Below, piece after piece: positions 18,737 to 26,509 of a stretch of DNA of 64,000 nt (within the stretch, counting starts at the first letter, position 1; the number at the start of each line of letters is the position of its first letter). This DNA is from WHSW01 sp033856255 (GTDB lineage: Bacteria; Actinomycetota; Thermoleophilia; Solirubrobacterales; 70-9). The stretch covers positions 9,872 through 73,871 of the forward strand of contig JAWVFH010000034.1 in NCBI GenBank assembly GCA_033856255.1. Reading direction: 5' to 3'. Below the pieces are notes generated by a model. The model saw only the letters and a list, made by a program, of their open reading frames with translations, made no database searches and was not told where the DNA came from. The translations under genes were made by a program, and so were the position numbers.

Positions 18737-19228
18737 ATGGCGGGGCGAATTCGCGAGCTGAAACGGACGGGGCCGGCGATCGCCGCGCTCGCCGCGACGC
18801 TGGCGCTGGTCGCCGCACCGGCCGAGGCGAAGCCGAAGGTCTCGGTGCTCGGATGGACCACCCAGGCCGGCTCGAGCTCTCCGCAGGTCAAGAACAAGGA
18901 GACGATCGAGCAGTGCTTCGACAGCGGCCTCGGTCAGCGGAACCTGTACGTCGTCGTCCGCGGCAAGGGGATCGCCAAGGGCACGAAGGTCGGGATCGGC
19001 GTCTGGGGCGGCCCGCCGAGCGCCGGTTTCTCGGAGGAGCCCTCGGACGCCGACGTCAAGAAGGGCGCCTTCAAGTGGCCGTCCAACAACTCCTACACGA
19101 CCAGCTACGGCTACAGCTTCGCCACCGGCCCGTTCGGGCCGACCAACATCGACGGGGAATGGAACGCGAAGGTCCTGGTCAAGGGCAAGCAGGCGGCCAA
19201 GGGCCAGGTCACCGTCGCCTGCGCCTGA
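18737..19228 (+). CDS. Secreted protein of unknown function
   Basis: 163 residues from ATG 18737. An in-frame ATG 9 nt earlier lies inside the presumed -10 box TAGGAT (18724-18729), so the later one is preferred. It has a signal peptide ending 'APAEA' near residue 32. The mature part is about 130 residues, Gly/Lys-rich, with 'YVVVRGKGIAKGTKVGIGVWG' and 'SNNSYTTSYGYSF', and is probably a beta-sandwich. Two Cys residues could pair. No known family is recognised. Confidence 0.68.
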   Translation: MAGRIRELKRTGPAIAALAATLALVAAPAEAKPKVSVLGWTTQAGSSSPQVKNKETIEQCFDSGLGQRNLYVVVRGKGIAKGTKVGIGVWGGPPSAGFSEEPSDADVKKGAFKWPSNNSYTTSYGYSFATGPFGPTNIDGEWNAKVLVKGKQAAKGQVTVACA

Positions 19229-19243
19229 GGCGGACGGGACCGC

Positions 19244-20062
19244 TCAGGGCTTGACGGGCACCCGCGGCTCGCCGAGGCCGTAGGTGTCGTAGGCGCCCCA
19301 GCGGCTGAACGTCTTGTGCGTCGGGCCGTGGAAGTCCGAGGAGGCGGTCGGGACGAGGCCGAACTCCTCGCAGAGCTCGAGACAGTGCTTGGTCTGCTCG
19401 GCCGTGTGCGGCGGGTAGAAGGTCTCGATCCCGTCGAGGCCGACGTCGCGCACCAGGCTCTCAACCAGATCTCGCACCTGTCCGGGGTCCTGGACGTCCC
19501 AATAGGGATGGGCGACGACGGCGGCGCCGCCGGCCTCGTGGATCAGGTCCACGGCCTGGTCGGCGGTCGGCCACGTGCGGGAGACGAAGGCCTTCGCCCC
19601 CGGGACCAGGTACTCCTCGAAGAACGGCCCCAGGTCGGGGCCGGCGCCGGCGGCCTTGGCGATGTGGGGCCGGCCGATCGCATCGGCGGCGCCGGCCTTC
19701 GCGACGGCGTCCTCGAAGGTGACCTCGACACCGTGCGAGTTGAGCCTGGCGATGATCTCCTTGGCCCGGTCGACGCGCTCCTGCTGCGCTTTGGCGCAGG
19801 CCGGGGCGATCTTCTCCAGGTCGACCCAGTAGCCGCAGACGTGGAGGTCCTCGGAATACTTGTGGACGCAGGACATCTCCAGCGCCGGCACGTTCTCGAT
19901 CCCGAGCTCGGCGGCGACCCGGCTCGCCTCCTCGACCCCGGCGATCCCGTCGTGGTCGGTCAGCGACATCACGGTGATCCCGGCCTCGGCCGCCGAGCGG
20001 GCGACGTCGCCGGGCTCGAGCTGGCCGTCGGAGACGGTCGAGTGGCTCTGCAGGTCGATCAC
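19244..20062 (-). CDS. PHP-domain phosphoesterase
   Basis: 272 residues. PHP metal-binding motifs are 'DLQSHSTVSDG', 'SLTDHDGIAG', 'PALEMSC', 'VVAHPYW' and 'ASSDFHGPTHK'. Relatives (YciV/TrpH type) remove phosphates from 3',5'-bisphosphonucleotides or trim RNA 5' ends. A nucleotidase that clears pAp, the by-product of PAPS use, would suit the sulfur genes nearby (inference). It is transcribed alone and convergent with the preceding secreted protein gene. Confidence 0.82.
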   Translation of the reverse strand: MIDLQSHSTVSDGQLEPGDVARSAAEAGITVMSLTDHDGIAGVEEASRVAAELGIENVPALEMSCVHKYSEDLHVCGYWVDLEKIAPACAKAQQERVDRAKEIIARLNSHGVEVTFEDAVAKAGAADAIGRPHIAKAAGAGPDLGPFFEEYLVPGAKAFVSRTWPTADQAVDLIHEAGGAAVVAHPYWDVQDPGQVRDLVESLVRDVGLDGIETFYPPHTAEQTKHCLELCEEFGLVPTASSDFHGPTHKTFSRWGAYDTYGLGEPRVPVKP

Positions 20063-20102
20063 GAGCGCCGCAGGTTAGCGCCTGAAAGACATTCTTGACT
20101 CG

Positions 20103-20115
20103 AATTGCGACAATT
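20103..20115. promoter_or_regulatory. Inverted repeat over the Rrf2 gene promoter
   Basis: AATTG-CGA-CAATT overlaps the -10-like GACAAT (20109-20114), which is 6 nt from GTG 20121. A site here would allow autoregulation. No Shine-Dalgarno is seen. Confidence 0.4.
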
Positions 20116-20120
20116 GCCCG

Positions 20121-20579
20121 GTGAGGATCTCAGCGAAAGCCGACTACGCGGTCCGCGCCGCGCTCGAGCTGGCCGCCCACCACGACGGCGATCCGGTCAA
20201 GGGCGAGCGCCTCGCCGAGGCGCAGGGGATTCCGCTGCAGTTCCTCGAGCACATCCTGCTGGAGCTCAAGCACGCCCGCCTGATCCAGGCGCGGCGCGGG
20301 GCCAAGGGCGGCTACTGGCTCGCCCGCGACCCGGCGGAGATCACGATCGCAGACGTGATCCGCGCGGTCGAGGGGCCGCTGGCGAACATCCACGAGCACG
20401 CGCCCGAGGAGCTCCATTACGGCGGCCCGGCGGAGCGGCTTCGCGACGTCTGGGTCGCGGTTCGCGCGGCGCTGCGATCGGTGCTCGAGAGCGCCACCCT
20501 GGCCGAGGTTGCCCGCGGCGACCTGCCGTGGCGGATCGAAGCGGTGCTGAACGATCCCGAGGCCTGGCTGAAACGCTGA
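20121..20579 (+). CDS. Rrf2-family transcriptional regulator
   Basis: 152 residues. The family opening 'MRISAKADYAVRAALELAAH', winged-helix text 'EAQGIPLQFLEHILLELKHARLI' and wing 'RRGAKGGYWLARDP' are clear. It contains no Cys at all, so it cannot hold an Fe-S cluster through cysteines as IscR/NsrR do. It resembles the CymR-like sulfur-metabolite sensors instead. A His pair region 'NIHEHAPEELHYGG' occupies the effector area. Its neighbour is a TauE-type transporter and the sulfate genes lie 4 kb upstream, so sulfur control is the best guess. Confidence 0.85.
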   Translation: MRISAKADYAVRAALELAAHHDGDPVKGERLAEAQGIPLQFLEHILLELKHARLIQARRGAKGGYWLARDPAEITIADVIRAVEGPLANIHEHAPEELHYGGPAERLRDVWVAVRAALRSVLESATLAEVARGDLPWRIEAVLNDPEAWLKR

Positions 20580-20594
20580 CTGTTACCCTGTCGC

Positions 20595-20609
20595 GGTCCT
20601 TTTAGGACC
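20595..20609. promoter_or_regulatory. Inverted repeat between Rrf2 gene and TauE gene
   Basis: GGTCCT-TTT-AGGACC, followed by a half-site-like GGTCC at 20615-20619. It has no T-run, so it is more likely an operator or mRNA hairpin than a terminator. Confidence 0.4.
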
Positions 20610-20663
20610 TAGTCGGTCCACAAAGGTCATGAGTTCCAACGGGTCTCACGTCCCCCTGCCCGC

Positions 20664-21596
20664 ATGGATCCACTGTTCCACATCTTCGGTATCGGCATCG
20701 ACCCGACGATCATGGTCTTCGGGTTCGGCATCGGCCTGCTCGTCGGCATGACCGGGATGGGCGGCGCCTCGCTGATGACGCCGCTGTTGATCCTGATCTT
20801 CGGGATCCAGCCGGTGACCGCGATCGGCACCGACATCTTCTACGCCGCGATCACGAAGACGGTCGGGGGCTACAAGCACCTGAAGCTCGGCACCGTGCAC
20901 AAGGGCCTCGCCTTCTGGCTCGCGGTCGGCAGCGTGCCGTCGGCGATCGCCGGCGTCTGGGTGATCGAGCTGCTCCAGAGCCGCTACGGCGACGACCTCG
21001 ACACGGTCGTGCTGGGGATGCTCGGCGGCACCCTGGTCGTCGTCGGCGTCGCCACCATGCTGCGCTCGCTCTTCCTCGGCGGCGTGATCCAGGAGCGCTC
21101 GGCGATGCACCTCTACCGGCGCCACATCATCGCCGCGGTGATCACCGGCGCGACCACCGGGTTCGTGATCGGGCTGACCTCCGCCGGCAGCGGCACCCTG
21201 ATCGCGATCGCGCTGATCGCGATCTTCCGGCTCACCCCGCGGCGGGTGGTCGGCACCGACGTCTTCCACGCCGCGATCCTGCTCTGGGCGGCCGGAATCG
21301 CCCACTGGATCGGCGGCAACATCGACTTCGCGCTCGCCGGCACGATCCTCGTGGGCTCGATCCCCGGCGTGATCGTCGGCACCAACCTGTCGGTCAAGGC
21401 GCCGCAGAAGTTCCTCCGCTACGCGCTCGCCGTCGTCCTGATGGCCTCCGGTACGACGCTGATCGTGAAGAACTACACGCCGGGGATCGTGATCCCGGCG
21501 ATCGGCGTCGCCAGCATCATGGTCGGGCTGCTGTTCATGGCCCAGGTGTTCTCCCGCAGCCGTGCCGCCCGCACCGCGGCCGGCGCCTCGGCCTGA
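20664..21596 (+). CDS. TauE/SafE (DUF81) family anion transporter
   Basis: 310 residues with about eight membrane helices. Both family repeats are visible: 'GIGLLVGMTGMGGASLMTPLL' near the start, cut by a helix break, and 'TTGFVIGLTSAGSGTLIAIAL' in the middle. The 'G-TD-FYAAITKTVGGYKH' and 'GTDVFHAAIL' blocks are also repeated. Members move sulfite, sulfoacetate or sulfate-like anions. With Rrf2 in front it probably imports a sulfur source or exports surplus sulfite. An ATG at 20629 is out of frame and was not used. Confidence 0.85.
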   Translation: MDPLFHIFGIGIDPTIMVFGFGIGLLVGMTGMGGASLMTPLLILIFGIQPVTAIGTDIFYAAITKTVGGYKHLKLGTVHKGLAFWLAVGSVPSAIAGVWVIELLQSRYGDDLDTVVLGMLGGTLVVVGVATMLRSLFLGGVIQERSAMHLYRRHIIAAVITGATTGFVIGLTSAGSGTLIAIALIAIFRLTPRRVVGTDVFHAAILLWAAGIAHWIGGNIDFALAGTILVGSIPGVIVGTNLSVKAPQKFLRYALAVVLMASGTTLIVKNYTPGIVIPAIGVASIMVGLLFMAQVFSRSRAARTAAGASA

Positions 21597-21624
21597 GCGC
21601 ACGCCCGCCGAGGCGCCGCGGCCC

Positions 21625-21665
21625 CTAGATTTCGCCCATGTTCGTTTTCGCCACCGCGGTCACCG
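21625..21665 (+). repeat. 41-bp direct repeat, copy 1 (native promoter and first codons of the glycosyltransferase)
   Basis: Identical to 23497-23537. It contains TAGATT (-10, 21626-21631), a 6-nt gap, the ATG at 21638 and nine codons. Confidence 0.95.
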
Positions 21666-22537
21666 ACCCCGACGTCTTCGAGCGCGCCGCCGGTGCCGGG
21701 GTCCGGCGGCTGCGGGAGGTAGAGCCGGATTCCGAGCTGATCGTGTTCGCCAGCGTCGGCTCGATCTTTCGCAACTACAACCTGATCCTCGACCAGGTCA
21801 AGGACCGCGACGACGTCGAGGCCCTCGTCCTCATCCATCAGGACGCCGAGATCCACGATCCCGAGTTCCTGACCAAGGTCCGCAACGCGCTCGCCGACCC
21901 GGACGTTGCGATCGTCGGCTGCGCCGGCGCCGTCGACGTCCGCAACATCGCCTGGTGGGAGGGCTCGATCACCTGGGCCTCGTTCACGCACCGCTACGAG
22001 GAGCTCGGCGGTGGCGAGATCCCGGCCTTCTCCTGGAGGACGGACGCGCTGCCCCCGTACGCCCGGCTCGGCGAGGTCGACTCGATCGACGGTTTCGTGA
22101 TGGCGATGTCGCCTTGGGCGATGCGTGAGCTGCGCTTCGACGAGTCGCTGGGCAAGATCCACGGCTACGACTTCGACATCTGCATGCAGGCGCGCTCGGC
22201 CGGCAAGAAGGTCGTCACCGCGGACCTGCAGGTCGTCCACCATCACTCGCTGACCCTGATCGAGGACGTCGAGAGCTGGATCACCGCGTACATGCGGGTG
22301 GCCGAGAAGTGGGACGCCAAGCTGCCCCACAACGGCTCCCGCGACGACGACTGGGAGTTCCGCGCTCGCCGCGCCGAGGCCGAGGCCTCGGCCGCGCGGC
22401 TGATGGGCGGGGTCCAGGAGCTGCTCCGCGTCGCCCACTGGCAGGAGCTCGAGCGGATGCGGACCAGCCTCAGCTGGCGGATGACCGCGCCGTTGCGACG
22501 GCTGGGAACGCGAATCCGCAGCCGCAACGGCCCTTAG
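21638..22537 (+). CDS. Glycosyltransferase, family 2-like
   Basis: 299 residues. A nucleotide-sugar fold with 'LIHQDAEIHDPEF' (acidic metal site), 'GCAGAVDVRNIAWWEGS', 'SIDGFVMAMSPWA' and 'GYDFDICMQARSAGKKV' is typical of the GT2-like group that handles sugars of surface glycans. A helical C-terminal tail is Arg-rich. No membrane helices are seen. It is leaderless by the TAGATT box 6 nt upstream and heads the glycan cluster. Confidence 0.78.
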   Translation: MFVFATAVTDPDVFERAAGAGVRRLREVEPDSELIVFASVGSIFRNYNLILDQVKDRDDVEALVLIHQDAEIHDPEFLTKVRNALADPDVAIVGCAGAVDVRNIAWWEGSITWASFTHRYEELGGGEIPAFSWRTDALPPYARLGEVDSIDGFVMAMSPWAMRELRFDESLGKIHGYDFDICMQARSAGKKVVTADLQVVHHHSLTLIEDVESWITAYMRVAEKWDAKLPHNGSRDDDWEFRARRAEAEASAARLMGGVQELLRVAHWQELERMRTSLSWRMTAPLRRLGTRIRSRNGP

Positions 22538-22573
22538 TCCGCCGGCTGGCGATCGAGTAGCGTTGCGCCCCGT

Positions 22574-23494
22574 TTGCGAACGAACGATGGCCAGGTCCGA
22601 TCATTCGCCATCTCGCAGGGGGTGCGCATCCGGCTCGCGCGGCTGTGGAGCCTGCTGACGCTGCCGTCGACCGCGTTCTATCTCTGCATCAACCCGCGAC
22701 TCCATCCCGCCTACGGGCTGACCTGGGGCAAGCGATTCGGGCTCGCGTGGCGGATGTGGCGAACGACGCGCGGGGTCTGGACCGGTACCTCGTACAAGGC
22801 CCACCTGGCGATGGCGATCAAGCTGCTGGAGGTCCCACCGGACGTGGAGGGGGTGGTGGTCGAGTGCGGCTGCTACATGGGCGGCTCGACCGCGAACCTG
22901 TCGCTGGCGTGCGCGCTGGCCGGGCGCGAGCTGATCGTCTACGACTCGTTCGAGGGCCTGCCGTCGCCGCGCGGCAACGACCGCTTCGCCCGCGCCATAC
23001 AGACCGGCGGTCTCGACGCCGACCTCGAGACCGTGACCGAAAACGTCCGCCGGCACGGAGAGATCGGTGTCTGCACGTTTCGCAAGGGCTGGTTCAGCGA
23101 CACCTTGGCCGACCACGACGAGCCGATCGTCCTGGCGTTCCTCGACGTCGACTACCAGTCCAGCCTCGACGACTGCGTCCGGAACCTGTGGCCGCACCTG
23201 GTCGAGCGGGGATACATGTTCACGGACGAGTACATCTTCACCGAGTTCTGCGCCCTCTTCTGGTCAGAGCGCTACTGGCGAGAGAACTTCGAGACCACGC
23301 CGCCGGGGTTGATCGGCTCGGGCACCGGAATCGGCGTCGGCCAGTACTACGTCGGGCCGGCGAACGAATGGAACTGGGCGCACGATCCATCGAGCGTCGC
23401 CTACACGCGCAAGGATCTCTCGGGCTATTGGGACTACGACGCCGACGCGGCGCCTTTGCCCGAAGAGCGCGAGCAGGCCGGCGGGCCGTTCTAG
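22574..23494 (+). CDS. TylF/macrocin-type O-methyltransferase
   Basis: 306 residues from TTG 22574, with TAGCGT (22558-22563) 10 nt upstream. The SAM-binding loop is 'VVECGCYMGGSTANLSLA'. 'IVYDSFEGLPSP' and 'LAFLDVDYQSSLDDCVRNLWPHL' match the TylF family, which methylates sugar hydroxyls in a metal-dependent way. Here it probably methylates a glycan sugar. A TTG start is less usual, but no better codon keeps the conserved N-terminus. Confidence 0.78.
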   Translation: MRTNDGQVRSFAISQGVRIRLARLWSLLTLPSTAFYLCINPRLHPAYGLTWGKRFGLAWRMWRTTRGVWTGTSYKAHLAMAIKLLEVPPDVEGVVVECGCYMGGSTANLSLACALAGRELIVYDSFEGLPSPRGNDRFARAIQTGGLDADLETVTENVRRHGEIGVCTFRKGWFSDTLADHDEPIVLAFLDVDYQSSLDDCVRNLWPHLVERGYMFTDEYIFTEFCALFWSERYWRENFETTPPGLIGSGTGIGVGQYYVGPANEWNWAHDPSSVAYTRKDLSGYWDYDADAAPLPEEREQAGGPF

Positions 23495-23496
23495 AA

Positions 23497-23537
23497 CTAG
23501 ATTTCGCCCATGTTCGTTTTCGCCACCGCGGTCACCG
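23497..23537 (+). repeat. 41-bp direct repeat, copy 2 (transplanted promoter and start)
   Basis: An exact copy of 21625-21665 placed directly behind the methyltransferase stop. It again carries TAGATT (23498-23503) and an ATG 6 nt later, but the frame ends one codon after the repeat. Confidence 0.95.
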
Positions 23538-23542
23538 GCTGA
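23510..23542 (+). CDS. 10-codon leader ORF made by the repeat
   Basis: Reads MFVFATAVTG and stops at 23540-23542, 3 nt before the GTG of the next gene. The first nine residues equal the start of the glycosyltransferase. It probably acts as a translational lead-in for the sugar gene and not as a functional peptide (inference). Confidence 0.5.
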   Translation: MFVFATAVTG

Positions 23543-23545
23543 GCC

Positions 23546-24433
23546 GTGGACGCCCTGCCGTCGCGCCGGCGGGTCCTGATCCTCGGCGCGACCGGGATGC
23601 TCGGACACCGCCTCTGGTCTCACTGCGCGGAGCGCTTCGAGGCGACGGCCACGGTGCGGCAGGACTCGATCCCGGCCGCCGCCGAGTCGATCCTCGATCC
23701 GCAGCGGACGATCACCGGACTTGGGGTCGGCGACCCGGCCGGCCTCGACGCGACGATCCGCGACTCCGCGCCCGACGTGGTCGTCAACTGCGTCGGCCTC
23801 GTCAAGCAACGCCCCGAGGCCGCCGACCCGGTCGCCCTCGTAGCCGCCAACTCGCTGTTTCCCCATCAGGTCGAGGAGGCCTGCGGGCGCCACGGCGCCC
23901 GCCTGATCCAGATCTCAACCGACTGCGTGTTCTCCGGCGAGCGCGGTAATTACGCCGAGTCCGACCGGCCCGACCCCGCCGACCTGTACGGCCGCTCGAA
24001 GCTGGCCGGCGAGCCCGAGGGCGAGACGACGCTCACCCTGCGCACCTCGATGCTCGGGCGCGAGCTCGAGCGCGCCAGCGGCCTGCTCGAATGGGTGCTT
24101 TCGGCGACCGGGACGATCTCCGGCTTTCCCAACGCGATCTTCACCGGACCGACCACGCCCGTGCTCTGCCGGCTGATCGGCGACCTGATCGAGGCGGACC
24201 CCGGCCTGCACGGAACCTGGCACGTCGGAGCGGCGCCGATCGCCAAGCTGGAGCTGCTGCGGATGATTCGGGATCGGTTCGGACTCGAGATCGAGATCGA
24301 GCCCGACCCGAGCGTGCGGATCGACCGTAGCCTCGACTCGTCGCGCCTGCGCGAGCGAGTCGGGTGGAATCCCCCCGAGTGGGAGGAGATGATCGCCGAG
24401 TTGGCGGAGGAGGAGAGCGATGCTGAGCGGTAA
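23546..24433 (+). CDS. RmlD-like SDR reductase (FnlB/WbvR type)
   Basis: 295 residues. The Rossmann loop 'ILGATGMLGHRLW', 'VVNCVGLVKQRPEA', 'QISTDCVFSGERGNY' and active-site 'YGRSKLAGE' identify an extended SDR like dTDP-4-dehydrorhamnose reductase. With the next two genes it matches the three-enzyme route from UDP-GlcNAc to UDP-L-FucNAc or UDP-L-QuiNAc, where it would reduce the 4-keto intermediate. It lacks the C-terminal cupin of CapF-type enzymes. GTG start; its 3' end overlaps the next gene by 14 nt. Confidence 0.75.
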   Translation: MDALPSRRRVLILGATGMLGHRLWSHCAERFEATATVRQDSIPAAAESILDPQRTITGLGVGDPAGLDATIRDSAPDVVVNCVGLVKQRPEAADPVALVAANSLFPHQVEEACGRHGARLIQISTDCVFSGERGNYAESDRPDPADLYGRSKLAGEPEGETTLTLRTSMLGRELERASGLLEWVLSATGTISGFPNAIFTGPTTPVLCRLIGDLIEADPGLHGTWHVGAAPIAKLELLRMIRDRFGLEIEIEPDPSVRIDRSLDSSRLRERVGWNPPEWEEMIAELAEEESDAER

Positions 24434-25433
24434 GCGGGTCGTGGTCACCGGTGGAACCGGATCGCTCGGCCGCGCCCTGGTCACGCGGCTGCTCGAGGGC
24501 GACGTCGGCCTGCCGGAGCACGTCGTCGTCTTCTCGCGCAGCGAGGCGCTCCAGCACGAGATGCGGCTCTCGTTCCTGCACCAGCGGGTGGCGACCGATG
24601 AGATCGTCTACGACGAGGAGCGCCACCGCCGGCTGGTCTTCCGGATCGGCGACATCCGCGACTTCGCCGCCGTCGCGGCCGTGCTCGAGAACGCCGATCT
24701 GGTCTTCCACGCGGCGGCGATGAAGCAGGTCCCGACCTGCGAGTACCACCCTGTCGAGGCCGTGAACACGAACGTGCTCGGCGCGCGCAACATCGTTCGC
24801 GCGATCCGCGAGCACTCGCTGGCGATCGAGACCGTGGTCGGGATCTCGACCGACAAGGCCTGCAAGCCGGTCAACGTGATGGGGATGTCGAAGGCGCTGC
24901 AGGAGCGGATCCTGCTCGAGGGCGGCCTGCAGTGCCCGGGGACGCGGTTCGTCGTCGCGCGGTACGGCAACGTGATCGCCTCGCGCGGGTCGGTCGTCCC
25001 CCTGTTCGAAGAGCAGCTCGAGCACGGCGGGCCGCTGACCGTGACGACCCCGGAGATGACCCGCTTCCTGCTCAGCCTCGACCAGGCCGTGGACACGGTC
25101 TTCGAGGCGGTCCGCTCCGGGCGCCAGGGAGAGACCTACGTCCCCCGGCTGCCCGCGGTCCGCATCGACGACCTCGCCCGGTCGATGATCGGCTCCCGCG
25201 ACGTCGCGGTCGAGTACGTCGGGGTTCGCCCCGGGGAGAAGATCCACGAGGTCCTGGTCTCGGAGGAGGAGGCGTCGCGCACCTACGAGCGCGGTGACCA
25301 CCTCGCGATCGCCCCGATCCTGCCCGAGCTGCGATCCGAGCAGCCGGAGGGCGAGCCGTTCTCCGGTCGCGAGTACAGCTCCGCGGACGAGGTCCGGTCC
25401 CCGGATGCGATCCCGGGGTTGTCGCCGGCCTGA
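24420..25433 (+). CDS. UDP-GlcNAc 4,6-dehydratase/5-epimerase (FnlA/CapE/WbjB type)
   Basis: 337 residues. 'VVTGGTGSLGRALVTRLL' binds NAD(P). 'HAAAMKQVPTCEYHPVEAV' and 'STDKACKPVNVMGMSK', with a Met-x3-Lys in place of Tyr-x3-Lys, are hallmarks of the PseB/CapE group. 'ARYGNVIASRGSVVPLF' closes the core. It performs the first step from UDP-GlcNAc (4,6-dehydration with C5 inversion). It overlaps genes on both sides, so the trio is one operon. Confidence 0.85.
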   Translation: MLSGKRVVVTGGTGSLGRALVTRLLEGDVGLPEHVVVFSRSEALQHEMRLSFLHQRVATDEIVYDEERHRRLVFRIGDIRDFAAVAAVLENADLVFHAAAMKQVPTCEYHPVEAVNTNVLGARNIVRAIREHSLAIETVVGISTDKACKPVNVMGMSKALQERILLEGGLQCPGTRFVVARYGNVIASRGSVVPLFEEQLEHGGPLTVTTPEMTRFLLSLDQAVDTVFEAVRSGRQGETYVPRLPAVRIDDLARSMIGSRDVAVEYVGVRPGEKIHEVLVSEEEASRTYERGDHLAIAPILPELRSEQPEGEPFSGREYSSADEVRSPDAIPGLSPA

Positions 25434-26509
25434 TGAAGATCGCGATCGTCCTCGGGACACGGCCCGAGATCATCCGGCTGAGCCGGGTGATCGAGCGCCT
25501 CGACGGCCTCTGCGAGCTGACGCTGATCCACACCGGTCAGAACTTCGAGCATCGCCTCAGCGACGTCTTCTTCGACGAGCTGGGCGTCCGCGCCCCCGAC
25601 CGCCACCTCGGGATCGAGGGCGGCGGCTTCGCCGCCCGGGTCGGGGCGATCCTGGCGGCGACCGGAGAGCTGTTCGCCGAGCAGCGGCCGGACCGGCTGT
25701 TGCTGCTCGGGGACACCGACAGTGCGATGTCCGCCTACGTGGCCAAGCGGATGGGGATCCCCGTCCTTCACATGGAGGCCGGCAACCGCTGCTTCGACGA
25801 CCGCGTCCCGGAGGAGGTCAACCGCCGGATCATCGACCAGGCGAGCGACGTCCTGCTCCCCTACACCGAGCGCAGTCGCGACAACCTGCTGCGGGAGGGC
25901 TTTCACCCGCGCCGGGTGCAGACGATCGGCAACCCGATCAAGGAAGTGCTCGAGACCCACGCCGGAGCGATCGGGGCCTCGACCGCGCTCGACGAGCTCG
26001 GCCTCGCGGCCGGCGAGTACCTGCTGCTGACCGCGCACCGCCAGGAGACGGTCGACGTCGACGAGCGGCTGCGGTCGCTCATCGAGGGGGTCGGCGCGGC
26101 CGCCCGCGACCTCGATCTGCCGGTCGTCTTCAGCGTCCACCCCCGGACCCGCGAGCGCCTCGGGCGGCTCGGGATCTCCGACCCGGCGCTGCGGCTGTGC
26201 GAGCCGTTCGGATACTTCGACTTCGTCGCCCTCGAGCGCGGCGCACGCTGCGTGATCACCGACAGCGGCACGGTCCAGGAGGAGTGCTGCATCCTGCGGG
26301 TCCCGGCGGTCACCGCGCGCGACAGCACCGAGCGGCCGGAGACCGTCGAATGCGGGAGCAACCTGATCGCCGGCGTCGCGGACGGGATCGGGCGCTGCGT
26401 GAGGGCGGCGGTGGAGCTCCCGACCGACTGGCGGATCCCGCCCGAGTACGAGGTCACGGACGTCAGCGCGGTGGTCGCGCGGATTGCCTGCGGGCAGCTG
26501 CCGGCGTGA
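25433..26509 (+). CDS. UDP-N-acetylglucosamine 2-epimerase (FnlC/CapG/WbjD type)
   Basis: 358 residues of the non-hydrolysing GT-B epimerase family: 'VLGTRPEIIRLSRVI', 'HTGQNFEHRLSDVFF', 'HMEAGNRCFDDRVPEEVNR', 'SVHPRTRERL', 'ITDSGTVQEECCIL'. It is the third step of the UDP-L-FucNAc/QuiNAc route (C2 epimerisation). A plain WecB making ManNAc is the alternative, but the two upstream partners argue for the L-sugar pathway. ATG overlaps the previous stop by one base. Confidence 0.85.
   Translation: MKIAIVLGTRPEIIRLSRVIERLDGLCELTLIHTGQNFEHRLSDVFFDELGVRAPDRHLGIEGGGFAARVGAILAATGELFAEQRPDRLLLLGDTDSAMSAYVAKRMGIPVLHMEAGNRCFDDRVPEEVNRRIIDQASDVLLPYTERSRDNLLREGFHPRRVQTIGNPIKEVLETHAGAIGASTALDELGLAAGEYLLLTAHRQETVDVDERLRSLIEGVGAAARDLDLPVVFSVHPRTRERLGRLGISDPALRLCEPFGYFDFVALERGARCVITDSGTVQEECCILRVPAVTARDSTERPETVECGSNLIAGVADGIGRCVRAAVELPTDWRIPPEYEVTDVSAVVARIACGQLPA

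Noticed and set aside
20629..20664. ATG at 20629 as an earlier start for the TauE/SafE gene
   Set aside because: It is out of frame with the transporter, whose first membrane helix begins right after ATG 20664.
21625..23537. The 41-bp direct repeats as ends of an insertion sequence or transposon
   Set aside because: There is no transposase, no terminal inverted repeats and no short target duplication. The repeat holds promoter and codons of one of the flanked genes.
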